NCBI GenBank assembly: GCA_002377695.1
Contig: DFQH01000009.1
Span: 152,366-213,917, forward strand
Direction: 5' to 3'
DNA from: Citromicrobium sp. UBA3494
Lineage (GTDB): Bacteria; Pseudomonadota; Alphaproteobacteria; Sphingomonadales; Sphingomonadaceae
Length of the DNA stretch: 61,552 bases
In this document: positions 18,701 through 27,000 of the stretch, in pieces
Layout: each line of letters starts with the position of its first letter
Numbering within the stretch: the stretch's first letter is position 1
Position numbers and translations under genes: made by a program
Notes under the pieces: model-generated
What the model saw: the letters and a program-made list of their open reading frames with translations, nothing else
Database searches by the model: none
Told to the model about the DNA's origin: nothing

Positions 18701-19093
18701 GTGCTGCGCGCCCTTACCCTCCTCTCGATGCTCGCAATCGTCTCGCTGGCGAGCATGCCGTTCGGCTACATGCCGGACCGGGCGCAGAACGGCGCGTTCG
18801 TGCTGCGGATCTGCGACGGCACGATGCCGATGGACCACGGCGCCGCCGATGAAGCCAGCGCCATGGCGATGCATGGTGGCAGCCATGCCACCGGCGACAG
18901 CCCGGACACCTCTTCGGACCATGAAACGCGGTGCAACTACGCAGTCGCCGCGATTGCCTCCCTGCCCGATAGCCCCGTGCTGCCGGAAACCGTAGCATTG
19001 CCAGCGATGGAGACGCCCGCGCTGCCCGATGCGCTGACCGGAATCTTTCCCGCCAGGCTTCCGCCATCCACCGGGCCGCCGCCCGCTGTCTGA
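18701..19093 (+). CDS. DUF2946-like secreted protein
   Basis: A 130-residue protein starting at a GTG, with an N-terminal hydrophobic segment followed by MPFGYMPDRAQNGAFVLRIC and a Met/His-containing region (MPMDHGAADEASAMAMHGG). This arrangement resembles DUF2946 proteins, often found near copper-related genes. Two cysteines (RICDG, TRCNY) could pair in the periplasm. The Met/His clusters suggest metal binding, but this is inference. It directly precedes an outer-membrane protein gene. Confidence 0.65.
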   Translation: MLRALTLLSMLAIVSLASMPFGYMPDRAQNGAFVLRICDGTMPMDHGAADEASAMAMHGGSHATGDSPDTSSDHETRCNYAVAAIASLPDSPVLPETVALPAMETPALPDALTGIFPARLPPSTGPPPAV

Positions 19094-19150
19094 CAGCCGT
19101 TTCCGGCGCGAATGCCGGTTTCGATTCCCATTCAGACAGGAAAATATCAC

Positions 19151-20245
19151 ATGAAGACCGTCAAGTATCTGGCGGGGGCCGCGCTGGCTCTCGCCCTGTC
19201 CGCCAATGCCACCGCCACCTTTGCGCACGATGTCTACGCCGACGATCACGCTCCGATCGGGGTGATGGGCGATCATGCCCACAAGAAGGGCGAGTTCATG
19301 ATCTCTGCCCGCGTCATGCACATGGAGATGAGCGGAAACCAGATCGGCACCGACGAGGTATCGCCCGACACCATCGTCACCACCGTGCCCAACCGCTTTG
19401 CCGGTACGCCCGGCCAGCCGCCGACCCTGCGGATCGTGCCGACCGAGATGCGTACCGACATGGTGATGCTGGGCGCAATGTACGCCCCGGCCGACGCGGT
19501 GACGCTGATGGTGATGGCCAACTACCTGGAGAAGGAGATGGACCACACCACCTACATGGGCGGCATGGGCACGAATGTGCGGGGCACGTTCCAGACCAAC
19601 CCCAAGGCGTTGGGCGACACCAAGGTTTCGGCACTGTTCCCGCTGCTGAGCCACCCGGAGGCCGGTTCCATGGACACCGACGAGCTGACCCTGAAGGCGG
19701 GCGTCAGCCTGCCGACCGGATCGACCGACGAGACCGCGCAGATCCTCACGCCCATGGGAACCACGCCGACGGTGCGCACGCCCTACATGATGCAGATGGG
19801 GACCGGCACCTTCGATCTGGAACCGGCGGTCACCTACAAGGGCCGTCGCGGGAAGATCGGCTTCGGTGCGCAGGCCAGCGCCTCGATCAAGCTCGACGAC
19901 AACAAGTGGGGCTATGCGTTCGGCGATGTCTACGAAGGCACCGCATGGCTCAGCTATCGCCCCGCGCAGTGGCTCAGTGTCTCGGGCCGCGTGAAGGGCC
20001 GCACGATGGGGCAGGTCGAAGGGATCGATCCCAACATCATGGGGCCGGTGCAGACCGCCAATCCGGATTTCCAGGGCGGTGAGCGCATCGATCTGATCGG
20101 CGGGATCAACCTTGTCGGCACGCATGGGCCGCTGGCCGGCCATCGCCTGGCGCTGGAGATCGGCGCGCCAGTCTATCAGGACCTCAACGGCCCGCAGATG
20201 GCGGGCGACTGGATGCTGACGCTGGGCTACCAGAAGGCGTTCTGA
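19151..20245 (+). CDS. outer-membrane transporter-like beta-barrel protein
   Basis: A 364-residue protein with a signal peptide ending TFAHD. The mature start DHAPIGVMGDHAHKKGEFMI, together with the Met-rich MHMEMSGNQ and the alternating beta-strand pattern to the end (LALEIGAPVYQDL, WMLTLGYQKAF), matches outer-membrane proteins annotated as MetA-pathway or transporter-like in metal clusters. The ATG at 19151 is preceded by ACAGGA. Together with the upstream DUF2946-like gene it suggests a metal- or copper-linked role, unproven here. Confidence 0.7.
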   Translation: MKTVKYLAGAALALALSANATATFAHDVYADDHAPIGVMGDHAHKKGEFMISARVMHMEMSGNQIGTDEVSPDTIVTTVPNRFAGTPGQPPTLRIVPTEMRTDMVMLGAMYAPADAVTLMVMANYLEKEMDHTTYMGGMGTNVRGTFQTNPKALGDTKVSALFPLLSHPEAGSMDTDELTLKAGVSLPTGSTDETAQILTPMGTTPTVRTPYMMQMGTGTFDLEPAVTYKGRRGKIGFGAQASASIKLDDNKWGYAFGDVYEGTAWLSYRPAQWLSVSGRVKGRTMGQVEGIDPNIMGPVQTANPDFQGGERIDLIGGINLVGTHGPLAGHRLALEIGAPVYQDLNGPQMAGDWMLTLGYQKAF

Positions 20246-20252
20246 TCGAGCG

Positions 20253-20284
20253 GGGAGCGGGTCCTTGTAGGTCCGCTCCCTCTG
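20253..20284 (+). terminator. terminator after the outer-membrane protein gene
   Basis: Perfect 8-bp stem GGGAGCGG/CCGCTCCC (20253-20260 with 20273-20280), followed by a short, imperfect T-containing tail (TCTGTTG). It ends the plus-strand genes before the convergent SDR gene. Confidence 0.65.
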
Positions 20285-20445
20285 TTGCGCGCCGATTTTC
20301 CTACTTCGCGCAGCTGCGCTAGGCATGGGGTCGGCTCTTTCGCATCGTTGGCACGCTTTACGCAGAAAGGGGCGAACCTTGCGGCCCGCCCCCTTCTGGA
20401 AAAATCGCGGTCTGCCCTCTTCGCAAGGGCAGCGGTTTTTCACCC

Positions 20446-20477
20446 CCTGGACACTGTGTCAGGTGTGTCAGGCGGGG
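20446..20477. repeat. dispersed 27-bp repeat, copy 1
   Basis: Reads GTGTCAGGTGTGTCAGG within a longer core. Its reverse complement recurs at 41824-41855, identical over 27 bases, with one change in the next five. It ends three bases short of the SDR stop codon. It contains TGACAC half-sites both tandem and inverted, so a protein-binding role is possible. Confidence 0.7.
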
Positions 20478-20479
20478 CG

Positions 20480-21289
20480 CTATTCGCCGGATGCATCGGC
20501 GAAGTTGCCCGCGCCGATATTGGCATTGACCACGCCGCCGTCGATCGGGATCGTGGTGCCCACCACGTAGTCGCCCGCGCGGCTCAGCAGGTAGATCGCG
20601 CCTGCCGCCATATCCTCGGTCACGCCCACGCGGCGCGAAGGAATGCCCCGCTTCACGGTCTCCGCATTGTCGCGCGCGGCGCGGTTCATGGCACTGGGGA
20701 AGGCGCCCGGCCCGATCCCGTTGACCACGATATTGTCGTTGATGAGGCGCGCGGCCATCCGCCGCGTGAGGTGAATGAGGCCCGCCTTGCTCGCCTGATA
20801 GGGGTAGGTTTCCCAGGGGTTGGACTTCATCCCGTCGATGCTGGCGATCATCAGCACCTTGGCCGGGCGCTCCGGCGTCGCCGCCGCCTTCAGCAGGCCG
20901 TGCAGCTTCTGGGTGAGGAAGAACGGCGTTTTCAGGTTCAGGTCCATCGTGCGGTGCCAGCCGGCCTCGGTGAAATCCTCGAAGGGTTCGCCCCAGGCGG
21001 CGCCCGCATTGTTGACCAGCAGATCGAGCTTGTCCTCGCGGGCAGCGAGTTCATCGGCCAGCTTCTGGATGCCTTCCATCTGCGACAGGTCGCCCACGAG
21101 GCCGATGACCTTGTCGCCCAGTTCGGCGCTGGTTTCGTCCACCTGCTCCTTCTTGCGGGCGACGATATAAACCTTGGCGCAGCCCGCTTCGAGCAGGCCT
21201 TCCACGATCATCTTGCCGATTCCGCGGCTGCCGCCGGTAACCAGCGCGATCTTGCCTTCGAGACCGAAAAGGTCGGTGAGTTTCATCAT
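20480..21289 (-). CDS. short-chain dehydrogenase/reductase
   Basis: A 269-residue classical SDR. The Rossmann motif is TGGSRGIGK (TGxxxGxG), NNAG follows, and the catalytic Ser/Tyr/Lys appear as MIASIDG and YPYQASKAG. The C-terminal part includes VGTTIPIDGG. The start is ATGATG at 21286-21289 behind GAGAG. Family members oxidise or reduce hydroxyacyl or steroid-type alcohols. It is downstream of two acyl-CoA dehydrogenases on the same strand, which fits beta-oxidation-like catabolism. Confidence 0.92.
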   Translation of the reverse strand: MMKLTDLFGLEGKIALVTGGSRGIGKMIVEGLLEAGCAKVYIVARKKEQVDETSAELGDKVIGLVGDLSQMEGIQKLADELAAREDKLDLLVNNAGAAWGEPFEDFTEAGWHRTMDLNLKTPFFLTQKLHGLLKAAATPERPAKVLMIASIDGMKSNPWETYPYQASKAGLIHLTRRMAARLINDNIVVNGIGPGAFPSAMNRAARDNAETVKRGIPSRRVGVTEDMAAGAIYLLSRAGDYVVGTTIPIDGGVVNANIGAGNFADASGE

Positions 21290-21304
21290 TGTTTTCTCTC
21301 CCTT

Positions 21305-21438
21305 ACCCCCTCCCAAGAGGAGGGGCAGTGAGACTTGGCGGCGCGCCGCCTAGTCGCAACGGGGTGGCGCCTTTGTGCGAAGCGACGCTGGAGCGTCGCG
21401 AACCACCCTTCGACCCCCTCCTTTGAAAAGGAGGGGGA
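21305..21438 (+). repeat. intercistronic repeat of about 130 bp, copy 1
   Basis: Begins with a CCCCCTCC...GGAGGGG hairpin and contains the core CAGTGAGACTTGGCGGCG. It then runs through GTCGCAACGGGGTGG and ends in a second hairpin, CCCCCTCCTTTGAAAAGGAGG. A diverged copy lies inverted at 26863-26989. Here it fills the gap between the acyl-CoA dehydrogenase stop and the SDR start, both minus strand. Confidence 0.85.
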
Positions 21439-21447
21439 TTGAAAGAC

Positions 21448-22587
21448 TCAATACCCGCTCAGTTCCGCAACGCGGCCCGCGTGGTAGTACATGTCGCCGA
21501 GGAATTCCTGCAGCGCGCGCTCGCGCTTCATGTACAGGCCGATGTCGTATTCGTCGGTCATCCCGATGCCACCGTGCATCTGCACGCCTTCGCGCACCGC
21601 AAGGCCCGCCGCCTTGGCGACCTTAGCCTTGGCCACGGAGGTCATCAGTTCGGCCTTCTCGCTTTCGCCATCGACCAGCTGTGCAGCCTTCAGCACCACA
21701 GCGCGCGCAATCTCGACCTCGGAGTAGAGGTGCGCAGCACGGTGCTGGAGCGCCTGGAACGTGCCGATCAGCGTGCCGAACTGCTTGCGCTGCTTGAGGT
21801 AATCGACCGTCATGTCCATCGCCCCGCGCGCCACGCCCACGCCTTCGGCAGCCGCGCCGACGCGGCCCGCACGCAGCATCGCGTTGAGAATTTCGCGCCC
21901 GCCATCGACCTCGCCGATGACCGCATCGCCATCGAGATCGACGCCGTCGAAAGTGATGTGGCTGGCCATCGAAGAGTCGACCAGCCGCACGCTGTCATGG
22001 CTCATCCCGTCCGCGTCCTGCGGCACGGCGAAAAGCGTGATGCCGTCGGTGTCGCTATCGCTGCCCGAGGTACGGGCGGCGACCACGATCATCTCCGCGC
22101 TGGCGCCATAGACCACGAAGTCCTTCTTGCCGGTCAGCTTGAAGCCGTTGCCCGACTTTTCCGCCTTGCAGGCGATGCGTTCGGGCCGGTGCTTGGGCCC
22201 TTCGTCGATCGCGACCGCGTAGACGTTCTTGCCCGCGACCAGATCGGGCAGCCAGCGGCCGCGCGTATCGTCGCTGCCGTGCTTCAGGGCGGTGGCGGCG
22301 AGCACGGAGCTGGAAAGGAAAGGCGACGGGGTGAGGTTCGCGCCGATTTCCTCAAGCACGATGTTCGCCTCGACCTGGCCCATGCCGAGCCCACCGTCCT
22401 CTTCTGGCAGCAGGATGCCGGTGAAGCCCATCTCGCCGAACTGCTCCCACAGGCCGTGGCCGAAGCCATCCTTGCAGTCGCGGTCGCGCCAGTGGCGCAG
22501 CTGTTTGGCGATCGCGCCTTCCTCGCGCATGAAATCGCTGGCGCTGTCGGCCAGCATCGCCTGATCGTCGTCGTAGTAAAGTGGCAT
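21448..22587 (-). CDS. acyl-CoA dehydrogenase
   Basis: A 379-residue flavoprotein of the ACAD family. Domain order: an N-terminal helical domain (FGEMGFTGILLPEEDGGLGM), a middle beta domain (KLTGKKDFVVYGASAE), and a C-terminal helical domain with YLKQRKQFGTLIGTFQALQH and GVQMHGGIGMTDEYDIGLYM. It oxidises acyl-CoA to enoyl-CoA with FAD, passing electrons to ETF. It is 3 bp downstream of a second ACAD gene, so the two may form a heteromeric enzyme. Confidence 0.94.
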   Translation of the reverse strand: MPLYYDDDQAMLADSASDFMREEGAIAKQLRHWRDRDCKDGFGHGLWEQFGEMGFTGILLPEEDGGLGMGQVEANIVLEEIGANLTPSPFLSSSVLAATALKHGSDDTRGRWLPDLVAGKNVYAVAIDEGPKHRPERIACKAEKSGNGFKLTGKKDFVVYGASAEMIVVAARTSGSDSDTDGITLFAVPQDADGMSHDSVRLVDSSMASHITFDGVDLDGDAVIGEVDGGREILNAMLRAGRVGAAAEGVGVARGAMDMTVDYLKQRKQFGTLIGTFQALQHRAAHLYSEVEIARAVVLKAAQLVDGESEKAELMTSVAKAKVAKAAGLAVREGVQMHGGIGMTDEYDIGLYMKRERALQEFLGDMYYHAGRVAELSGY

Positions 22588-22590
22588 GGG

Positions 22591-23769
22591 TCAGGCTCCC
22601 GGGAGTTCGAGGATACGTTTGGAAATGACGTTCAGCATGATTTCGGACGTGCCGCCCTCGATGCTGTTCGCCTTGGTGCGCAGCCAGCTGCGCGCGGGCT
22701 TGCCGTTTTCGGTCTCCTCGCTTTCCCATTCAAGGGTGCGGGAGCCGCCCGCCGCCATCAGCAGTTCGTGGCGGCGCTTGTTCATTTCGGTGCCCGCATA
22801 TTTGAGCATGTTGGGCTGGGCGGGATGGCCCTTGCCGATCTTCACCTCGTCGAGGAACTTCTCGCTCATCGCGGTGAAGGCCAGCGCGTCGACATCGAAC
22901 AGCGCCATCTCGGACCGCAGGACCGGGTCGAGCTCGCCCTGGCGGCTGGTCACGGCGCCCAGCGAGGATGCGCGGTCGACGCCGCCGGTGGCGGAGATCA
23001 TCTCGCGTTCGTGGCCGAGCAGGTACTTGGCCACGTCCCACCCGCGGTTGATCTCGCCGACATAGGCCGGGACATCTTCGCCGTAGGACTTGGGCACCTT
23101 CACATCGTCCATGAAGGTTTCGCAGAACGGGCTGTTGCCGCTGATCAGCTTGATCGGCTTGGTCGAAACCCCGTCACCCGCCATGTCGAACAGCATGAAG
23201 GTGATGCCCTGGTACTTGTTGTCCTTGTCCGTGCGGACGAGGCAGAAGATCCAGTCCGCTTCGTCGGCATAGGAGGTCCAGATCTTCTGGCCGTTGACGA
23301 TCCAGTGATCGCCCTTGTCCTCGCCATAGGTCTGCATCGAGACGAGGTCCGATCCGCTGCCCGGCTCCGAATAGCCCTGGCACCAGCGGATTTCGCCGCG
23401 TGCGATCTCGTTCAGGAAGCGCTGCTTCTGGCCTTCGGTGCCGAAGTGCAGCAGTGCCGGGCCGAGCATCCAGATGCCGAAGGAGCTCAGCGGCGGGCGC
23501 GCGTTGATCCGCGCCATTTCCTCGCGCAGGACCTTGGCCTCGGGCGCGGAGAGTCCGGCGCCGCCGTATTCCTTGGGCCACATCGGGACAGTGTAGCCCT
23601 TGTCGCGGCAGGCTTCGAACCACGCCTTCTGCGCGTCGTTCTTGAAGGTGGCGTTGCGTCCGCCCCAGTAGACGTCCTTATCGGTTTCCACCGGCTCACG
23701 CATTTCGGGCGGGCAGTTGGCTTCGAGCCAGCTGCGCGTTTCCGCGCGGAATTGCTCCAGATCGGCCAT
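22591..23769 (-). CDS. acyl-CoA dehydrogenase
   Basis: A 392-residue ACAD. Visible signatures are YGGAGLSAPEAKVLREEMAR, the flavin-binding WCQGYSEPGSGSDLVSMQT, IVNGQKIWTSYADEADWIFC and the C-terminal SIEGGTSEIMLNVISKRIL. It resembles the larger subunit of paired ACADs seen in steroid or branched-acyl catabolism. It is first in a minus-strand operon with the second ACAD (3-bp gap) and the SDR. Its 5' region is shared with the divergent MFS gene. Confidence 0.94.
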   Translation of the reverse strand: MADLEQFRAETRSWLEANCPPEMREPVETDKDVYWGGRNATFKNDAQKAWFEACRDKGYTVPMWPKEYGGAGLSAPEAKVLREEMARINARPPLSSFGIWMLGPALLHFGTEGQKQRFLNEIARGEIRWCQGYSEPGSGSDLVSMQTYGEDKGDHWIVNGQKIWTSYADEADWIFCLVRTDKDNKYQGITFMLFDMAGDGVSTKPIKLISGNSPFCETFMDDVKVPKSYGEDVPAYVGEINRGWDVAKYLLGHEREMISATGGVDRASSLGAVTSRQGELDPVLRSEMALFDVDALAFTAMSEKFLDEVKIGKGHPAQPNMLKYAGTEMNKRRHELLMAAGGSRTLEWESEETENGKPARSWLRTKANSIEGGTSEIMLNVISKRILELPGA

Positions 23770-23940
23770 GTTTCTCTCTCCTCGGTACGCGGCGGAGCGG
23801 TCGTAGACTCTCGCCGCCGATGCTTTTGCTGACGCCTACGTAAAGGCAAGCAAGCCCCTGCTGCAAGCGCACATTCGTAAAACGGGTATGCCGTAGCGGC
23901 AGGGTGATTGCGCTTGCACGCAACGACACAACCCTTAGTG

Positions 23941-23954
23941 TTACGTGCACGTAA
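23941..23954. promoter_or_regulatory. perfect palindrome TTACGTGCACGTAA, candidate operator
   Basis: A 14-bp perfect palindrome in the 226-bp gap between the divergent ACAD and MFS genes, 41 bp before the MFS start. A related TACGTA lies at 23837-23842, close to the ACAD start. Symmetric sites of this size in fatty-acid gene clusters are usually bound by TetR- or GntR-type regulators; the protein is not encoded nearby. Confidence 0.5.
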
Positions 23955-23995
23955 GACGCGGCCAGAAAAGCGCCGCCGGGAGAGATTTTCACACC

Positions 23996-25462
23996 ATGGC
24001 TTTCACCCAAGGCCCGCTGCCGATCCGCCTGCGGCTGACCCAGGGGCTTGGCGCGATGGCCTTCGGCGTGAAGGACAGCGGCTTTTCCTTCTTCCTTCTG
24101 ATCTTCTACAATCAGGTGCTGGGGATGGACGCAGGGCTGGTCGGCCTGGCGCTGATGCTGGCGCTGGTGTTCGACGCGGTGCTCGATCCGCTGATCGGCT
24201 ATTTCTCCGACCGGACCTATACCCGCTGGGGTCGTCGCCTGCCGTGGCTGTACATCGCGCCGTGGCCACTGGCGATCATGTGGATATTGCTGTGGTCGCC
24301 GCCGGGCGGCGAAGCACCCAGCTTCCTTGGCCTGCTGGGCATCGCCGTGGGCGTGCGCGTGCTGCTGTCGGCATGCGAAGTGCCGCAGGTCAGCCTGCTG
24401 CCCGAAATCACCGCCGACTATGACGAGCGGACTACGCTGTTCCGCTATCGCTACCTGATGGGCTGGGGCGGCGGCATCCTCATGATGGTGCTGGCCTACA
24501 CCGTTTTCATGCGCGGGCCGGACGGGATTCTGGAGCCGGAAGGCTATGTCGGCTTCGGCATCGCAGGCGCCGCGATCATGGCGCTTTCCGTCGTCGGATC
24601 GGCGCTGGGCCTGCACAAGCTGGTGGCGCATCCGCCTGCCAAGCGCCCGCCCCCGTTCCGCTGGCGCGATGTCTTTGCGGAGATCAAGGAGGCGTTCGGC
24701 GAGAAGGCGTTCCTGATCTTCGCCGCCGGGGCGATGGCGGCCTATATCAGCCAGGGGACCACGTTTTCGATCTCCAACTACCTCAACGTGTTTGTCTGGC
24801 AGCTCGACCAGGTCGAGATTCCCGGCCTGCCGATCCGATTGACCGGGCTGACCGCCTATCCGCTGGTGCTGTTCCTCAGCGCGGTACTGATGTTCATCGT
24901 GGTCAGCCCGCTGCACCGCCGCTTCGGCAAGGCCTATACCGCCGCGGGCGGCGCGCTGGCGGCCTTCGTGCTCGCCTTCATCCCCTACATGCTGTTCCTG
25001 TTCGGCGCATGGCCGCAGGTCGGCACGCTCAATTCGACCATGCTGTTCTACCTGTTCCTGGTCTTCGCCAACGCATCGGGCATCGTCTCGATGATCTCCG
25101 CGTCCTCGATGGTGGCCGAGATCATCGAGCTGTTCGAAGAACGCACCGGGGAGCGGGCGGAGGGCAAGTTCTATGCGGGTAACTGGCTGGTTCAGAAATG
25201 CGCGACCGGCGCGGGGATTTTCATTTCCGGCCAGATCATCGCGCTCGCCCAGATGCCCGCAAAGGCCAAGGCCGGCGAGGTCGGGATGGACGTGCTGAGC
25301 CCGATGATCCTGCTTTACGGAGGGGTATCGCTGATCCTCGCGGTGATCGCCGCCTACTGGCTCGCCCGCTTCCCGATCACGCGCGAAAGCCACGAGGCGC
25401 GGCTCGCTCTCCTCGACGATGCGGCACGGGCCGACGCGGAAGGCGAGGTGCTCCCGCCATAA
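23996..25462 (+). CDS. MFS transporter of the GPH (sugar:cation) type
   Basis: A 488-residue inner-membrane carrier with about 12 membrane segments. The early motif DAVLDPLIGYFSDRTYTRWG is characteristic of the glycoside-pentoside-hexuronide family and related MFS carriers, with RRLPWLYIAPWPLA following. The ATG at 23996 begins MAFTQGPLP; the frame extends upstream without conservation. Its place beside acyl-CoA genes suggests a hydrophobic or acyl-type substrate rather than a sugar, but that is inference. Confidence 0.85.
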   Translation: MAFTQGPLPIRLRLTQGLGAMAFGVKDSGFSFFLLIFYNQVLGMDAGLVGLALMLALVFDAVLDPLIGYFSDRTYTRWGRRLPWLYIAPWPLAIMWILLWSPPGGEAPSFLGLLGIAVGVRVLLSACEVPQVSLLPEITADYDERTTLFRYRYLMGWGGGILMMVLAYTVFMRGPDGILEPEGYVGFGIAGAAIMALSVVGSALGLHKLVAHPPAKRPPPFRWRDVFAEIKEAFGEKAFLIFAAGAMAAYISQGTTFSISNYLNVFVWQLDQVEIPGLPIRLTGLTAYPLVLFLSAVLMFIVVSPLHRRFGKAYTAAGGALAAFVLAFIPYMLFLFGAWPQVGTLNSTMLFYLFLVFANASGIVSMISASSMVAEIIELFEERTGERAEGKFYAGNWLVQKCATGAGIFISGQIIALAQMPAKAKAGEVGMDVLSPMILLYGGVSLILAVIAAYWLARFPITRESHEARLALLDDAARADAEGEVLPP

Positions 25463-25561
25463 TTGATGCAACAGGGTTGGCGCAGGCGCGCGGCTCTGCC
25501 ACGAGACGTTTTGATCGCATACCTGATATTCGAAGACAGTCCGAAACAAGAGAGGCCATCC

Positions 25562-26854
25562 ATGGATTTCCAACCGACCGAACGGCAAACCCACTGGCGC
25601 GACCGCGTGCGCGATTTCATCGAGAAGGAAGTGCGCCCCGCAGTGCCGACATACCAGCAGCAGGACGCCGAGGGCGATCGCTGGAAGGTAATCCCGGTGG
25701 TCGAGGAGCTGAAGGAAAAGGCTCGGGCCAAGGGCCTGTGGAACATGTTCATGCCCCCGCGCAACGACAGCCACCACCACGTGGATGAAAGCTTCGAGTT
25801 CGAAGGCCCCGGCCTCACGAACCTTGAATACGCGATGGTTGCCGAGGAACTGGGCCGGATCGGCTTTGCCAGCGAGACGATGAACTGCTCCGCGCCCGAT
25901 ACCGGGAATATGGAAGTGCTCCACCGCTACGGCACGCGCGAGCAGAAGGAACAGTGGCTCGAACCGCTGATGAACGGCAAGATTCGCAGCGCCTTCCTGA
26001 TGACCGAACCGCAGGTCGCCAGCTCGGATGCGACCAACATCGAAACCTCGATCATCCGCGAGGGCGACGAATACGTCATCAACGGGCGCAAATGGTGGTC
26101 TAGCGGCGCCGGCGATCCGCGTTGCAAGGTGGCCATCGTGATGGGCAAGAGCGATACGTCCGCCCAGCGTCACCAGCAGCAGTCCATGATCCTGATGCCG
26201 CTGGACGCGGAAGGCGTGACGATCGACCGTTACCTGCCGGTATTCGGCTACGACGATGCGCCGCACGGCCACATGGAAATCACGCTGAAGAATGTCCGCG
26301 TGCCCGCCTCGGCCATGCTGCTGGGCGAAGGCCGCGGGTTCGAGATTGCGCAGGGCCGCCTCGGGCCGGGCCGCATCCACCACTGCATGCGTACGATCGG
26401 TGTAGCGGAAGAGGCGCTGGAGAAGATGTGCAAGCGCCTCCAGGCGCGCGAAGCCTTCGGCAAGCCGATCTACAAGCACTCGATCTGGGAACAGCGCGTG
26501 GCGCAGGCCCGCATCGATATCGAGATGACGCGTCTTCTCTGCCTCAAGGCCGCCGACATGATGGACAAGGTCGGCAACAAGGCCGCCAAGCAGGAAATCG
26601 CGATGATCAAGGTCGCCGCGCCCACCATGGCGCTCAAGATCATCGACGATGCGATCCAGGCCCATGGCGGCGCGGGCGTGTCGAACGACTTCGGCCTCGC
26701 GCAGGCCTACGCCCACCAGCGCACGCTGCGGCTGGCGGATGGCCCGGACGAGGTCCACGCCCGCTCGATCGCGCGCATGGAATTCGCCCGCCACGCTCCG
26801 ACCGAGGAAGAGATGGAAACCTACAGCTCGGGCGACATGGGCGCCACGCGCTAA
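25562..26854 (+). CDS. ACAD10/11-type acyl-CoA dehydrogenase
   Basis: A 430-residue ACAD from the ATG at 25562. Its sequence is close to the dehydrogenase half of ACAD10/ACAD11: [64 protein letters not shown] and [12 protein letters not shown]. In mammals this dehydrogenase is fused to a kinase-like domain and handles 4-hydroxyacyl-CoAs after phosphorylation. Here the kinase-like partner is the separate gene at 28086. Confidence 0.93.
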   Translation: MDFQPTERQTHWRDRVRDFIEKEVRPAVPTYQQQDAEGDRWKVIPVVEELKEKARAKGLWNMFMPPRNDSHHHVDESFEFEGPGLTNLEYAMVAEELGRIGFASETMNCSAPDTGNMEVLHRYGTREQKEQWLEPLMNGKIRSAFLMTEPQVASSDATNIETSIIREGDEYVINGRKWWSSGAGDPRCKVAIVMGKSDTSAQRHQQQSMILMPLDAEGVTIDRYLPVFGYDDAPHGHMEITLKNVRVPASAMLLGEGRGFEIAQGRLGPGRIHHCMRTIGVAEEALEKMCKRLQAREAFGKPIYKHSIWEQRVAQARIDIEMTRLLCLKAADMMDKVGNKAAKQEIAMIKVAAPTMALKIIDDAIQAHGGAGVSNDFGLAQAYAHQRTLRLADGPDEVHARSIARMEFARHAPTEEEMETYSSGDMGATR

Positions 26855-26862
26855 CGCAGCTC

Positions 26863-26989
26863 ACCCCCTCCTCTTCAGAGGAGGGGGTCGGGGGGTGGTG
26901 GAGGTCAGAGCCGACCCGCGCACCACCCCACTGCGACAAAGCAGCACGCCGCCAAGTCTCGCTGCCCCTCCTTGCGAAGAAGAGGGGCT
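26863..26989 (-). repeat. intercistronic repeat of about 130 bp, copy 2
   Basis: Reverse complement of the element at 21305-21438. Read on minus it shows AGGAGGGGCAGCGAGACTTG, then GGCGGCG with scattered changes, then GTCGCAGTGGGGTGGTGC and the closing CCCCCTCC/GGAGGGGG hairpin. It lies between the ACAD stop and the alcohol dehydrogenase start and ends just before the ribosome binding site AGGAGG. Confidence 0.85.
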
Positions 26990-27000
26990 CAGGAGGAAAA

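Noticed and set aside
23696..26794. Open frame of over 1000 codons on the minus strand, across three plus/minus genes
   Set aside because: It is antisense to the MFS and ACAD10/11 genes, rich in His/Arg/Gln, has no domain and results from high GC content.
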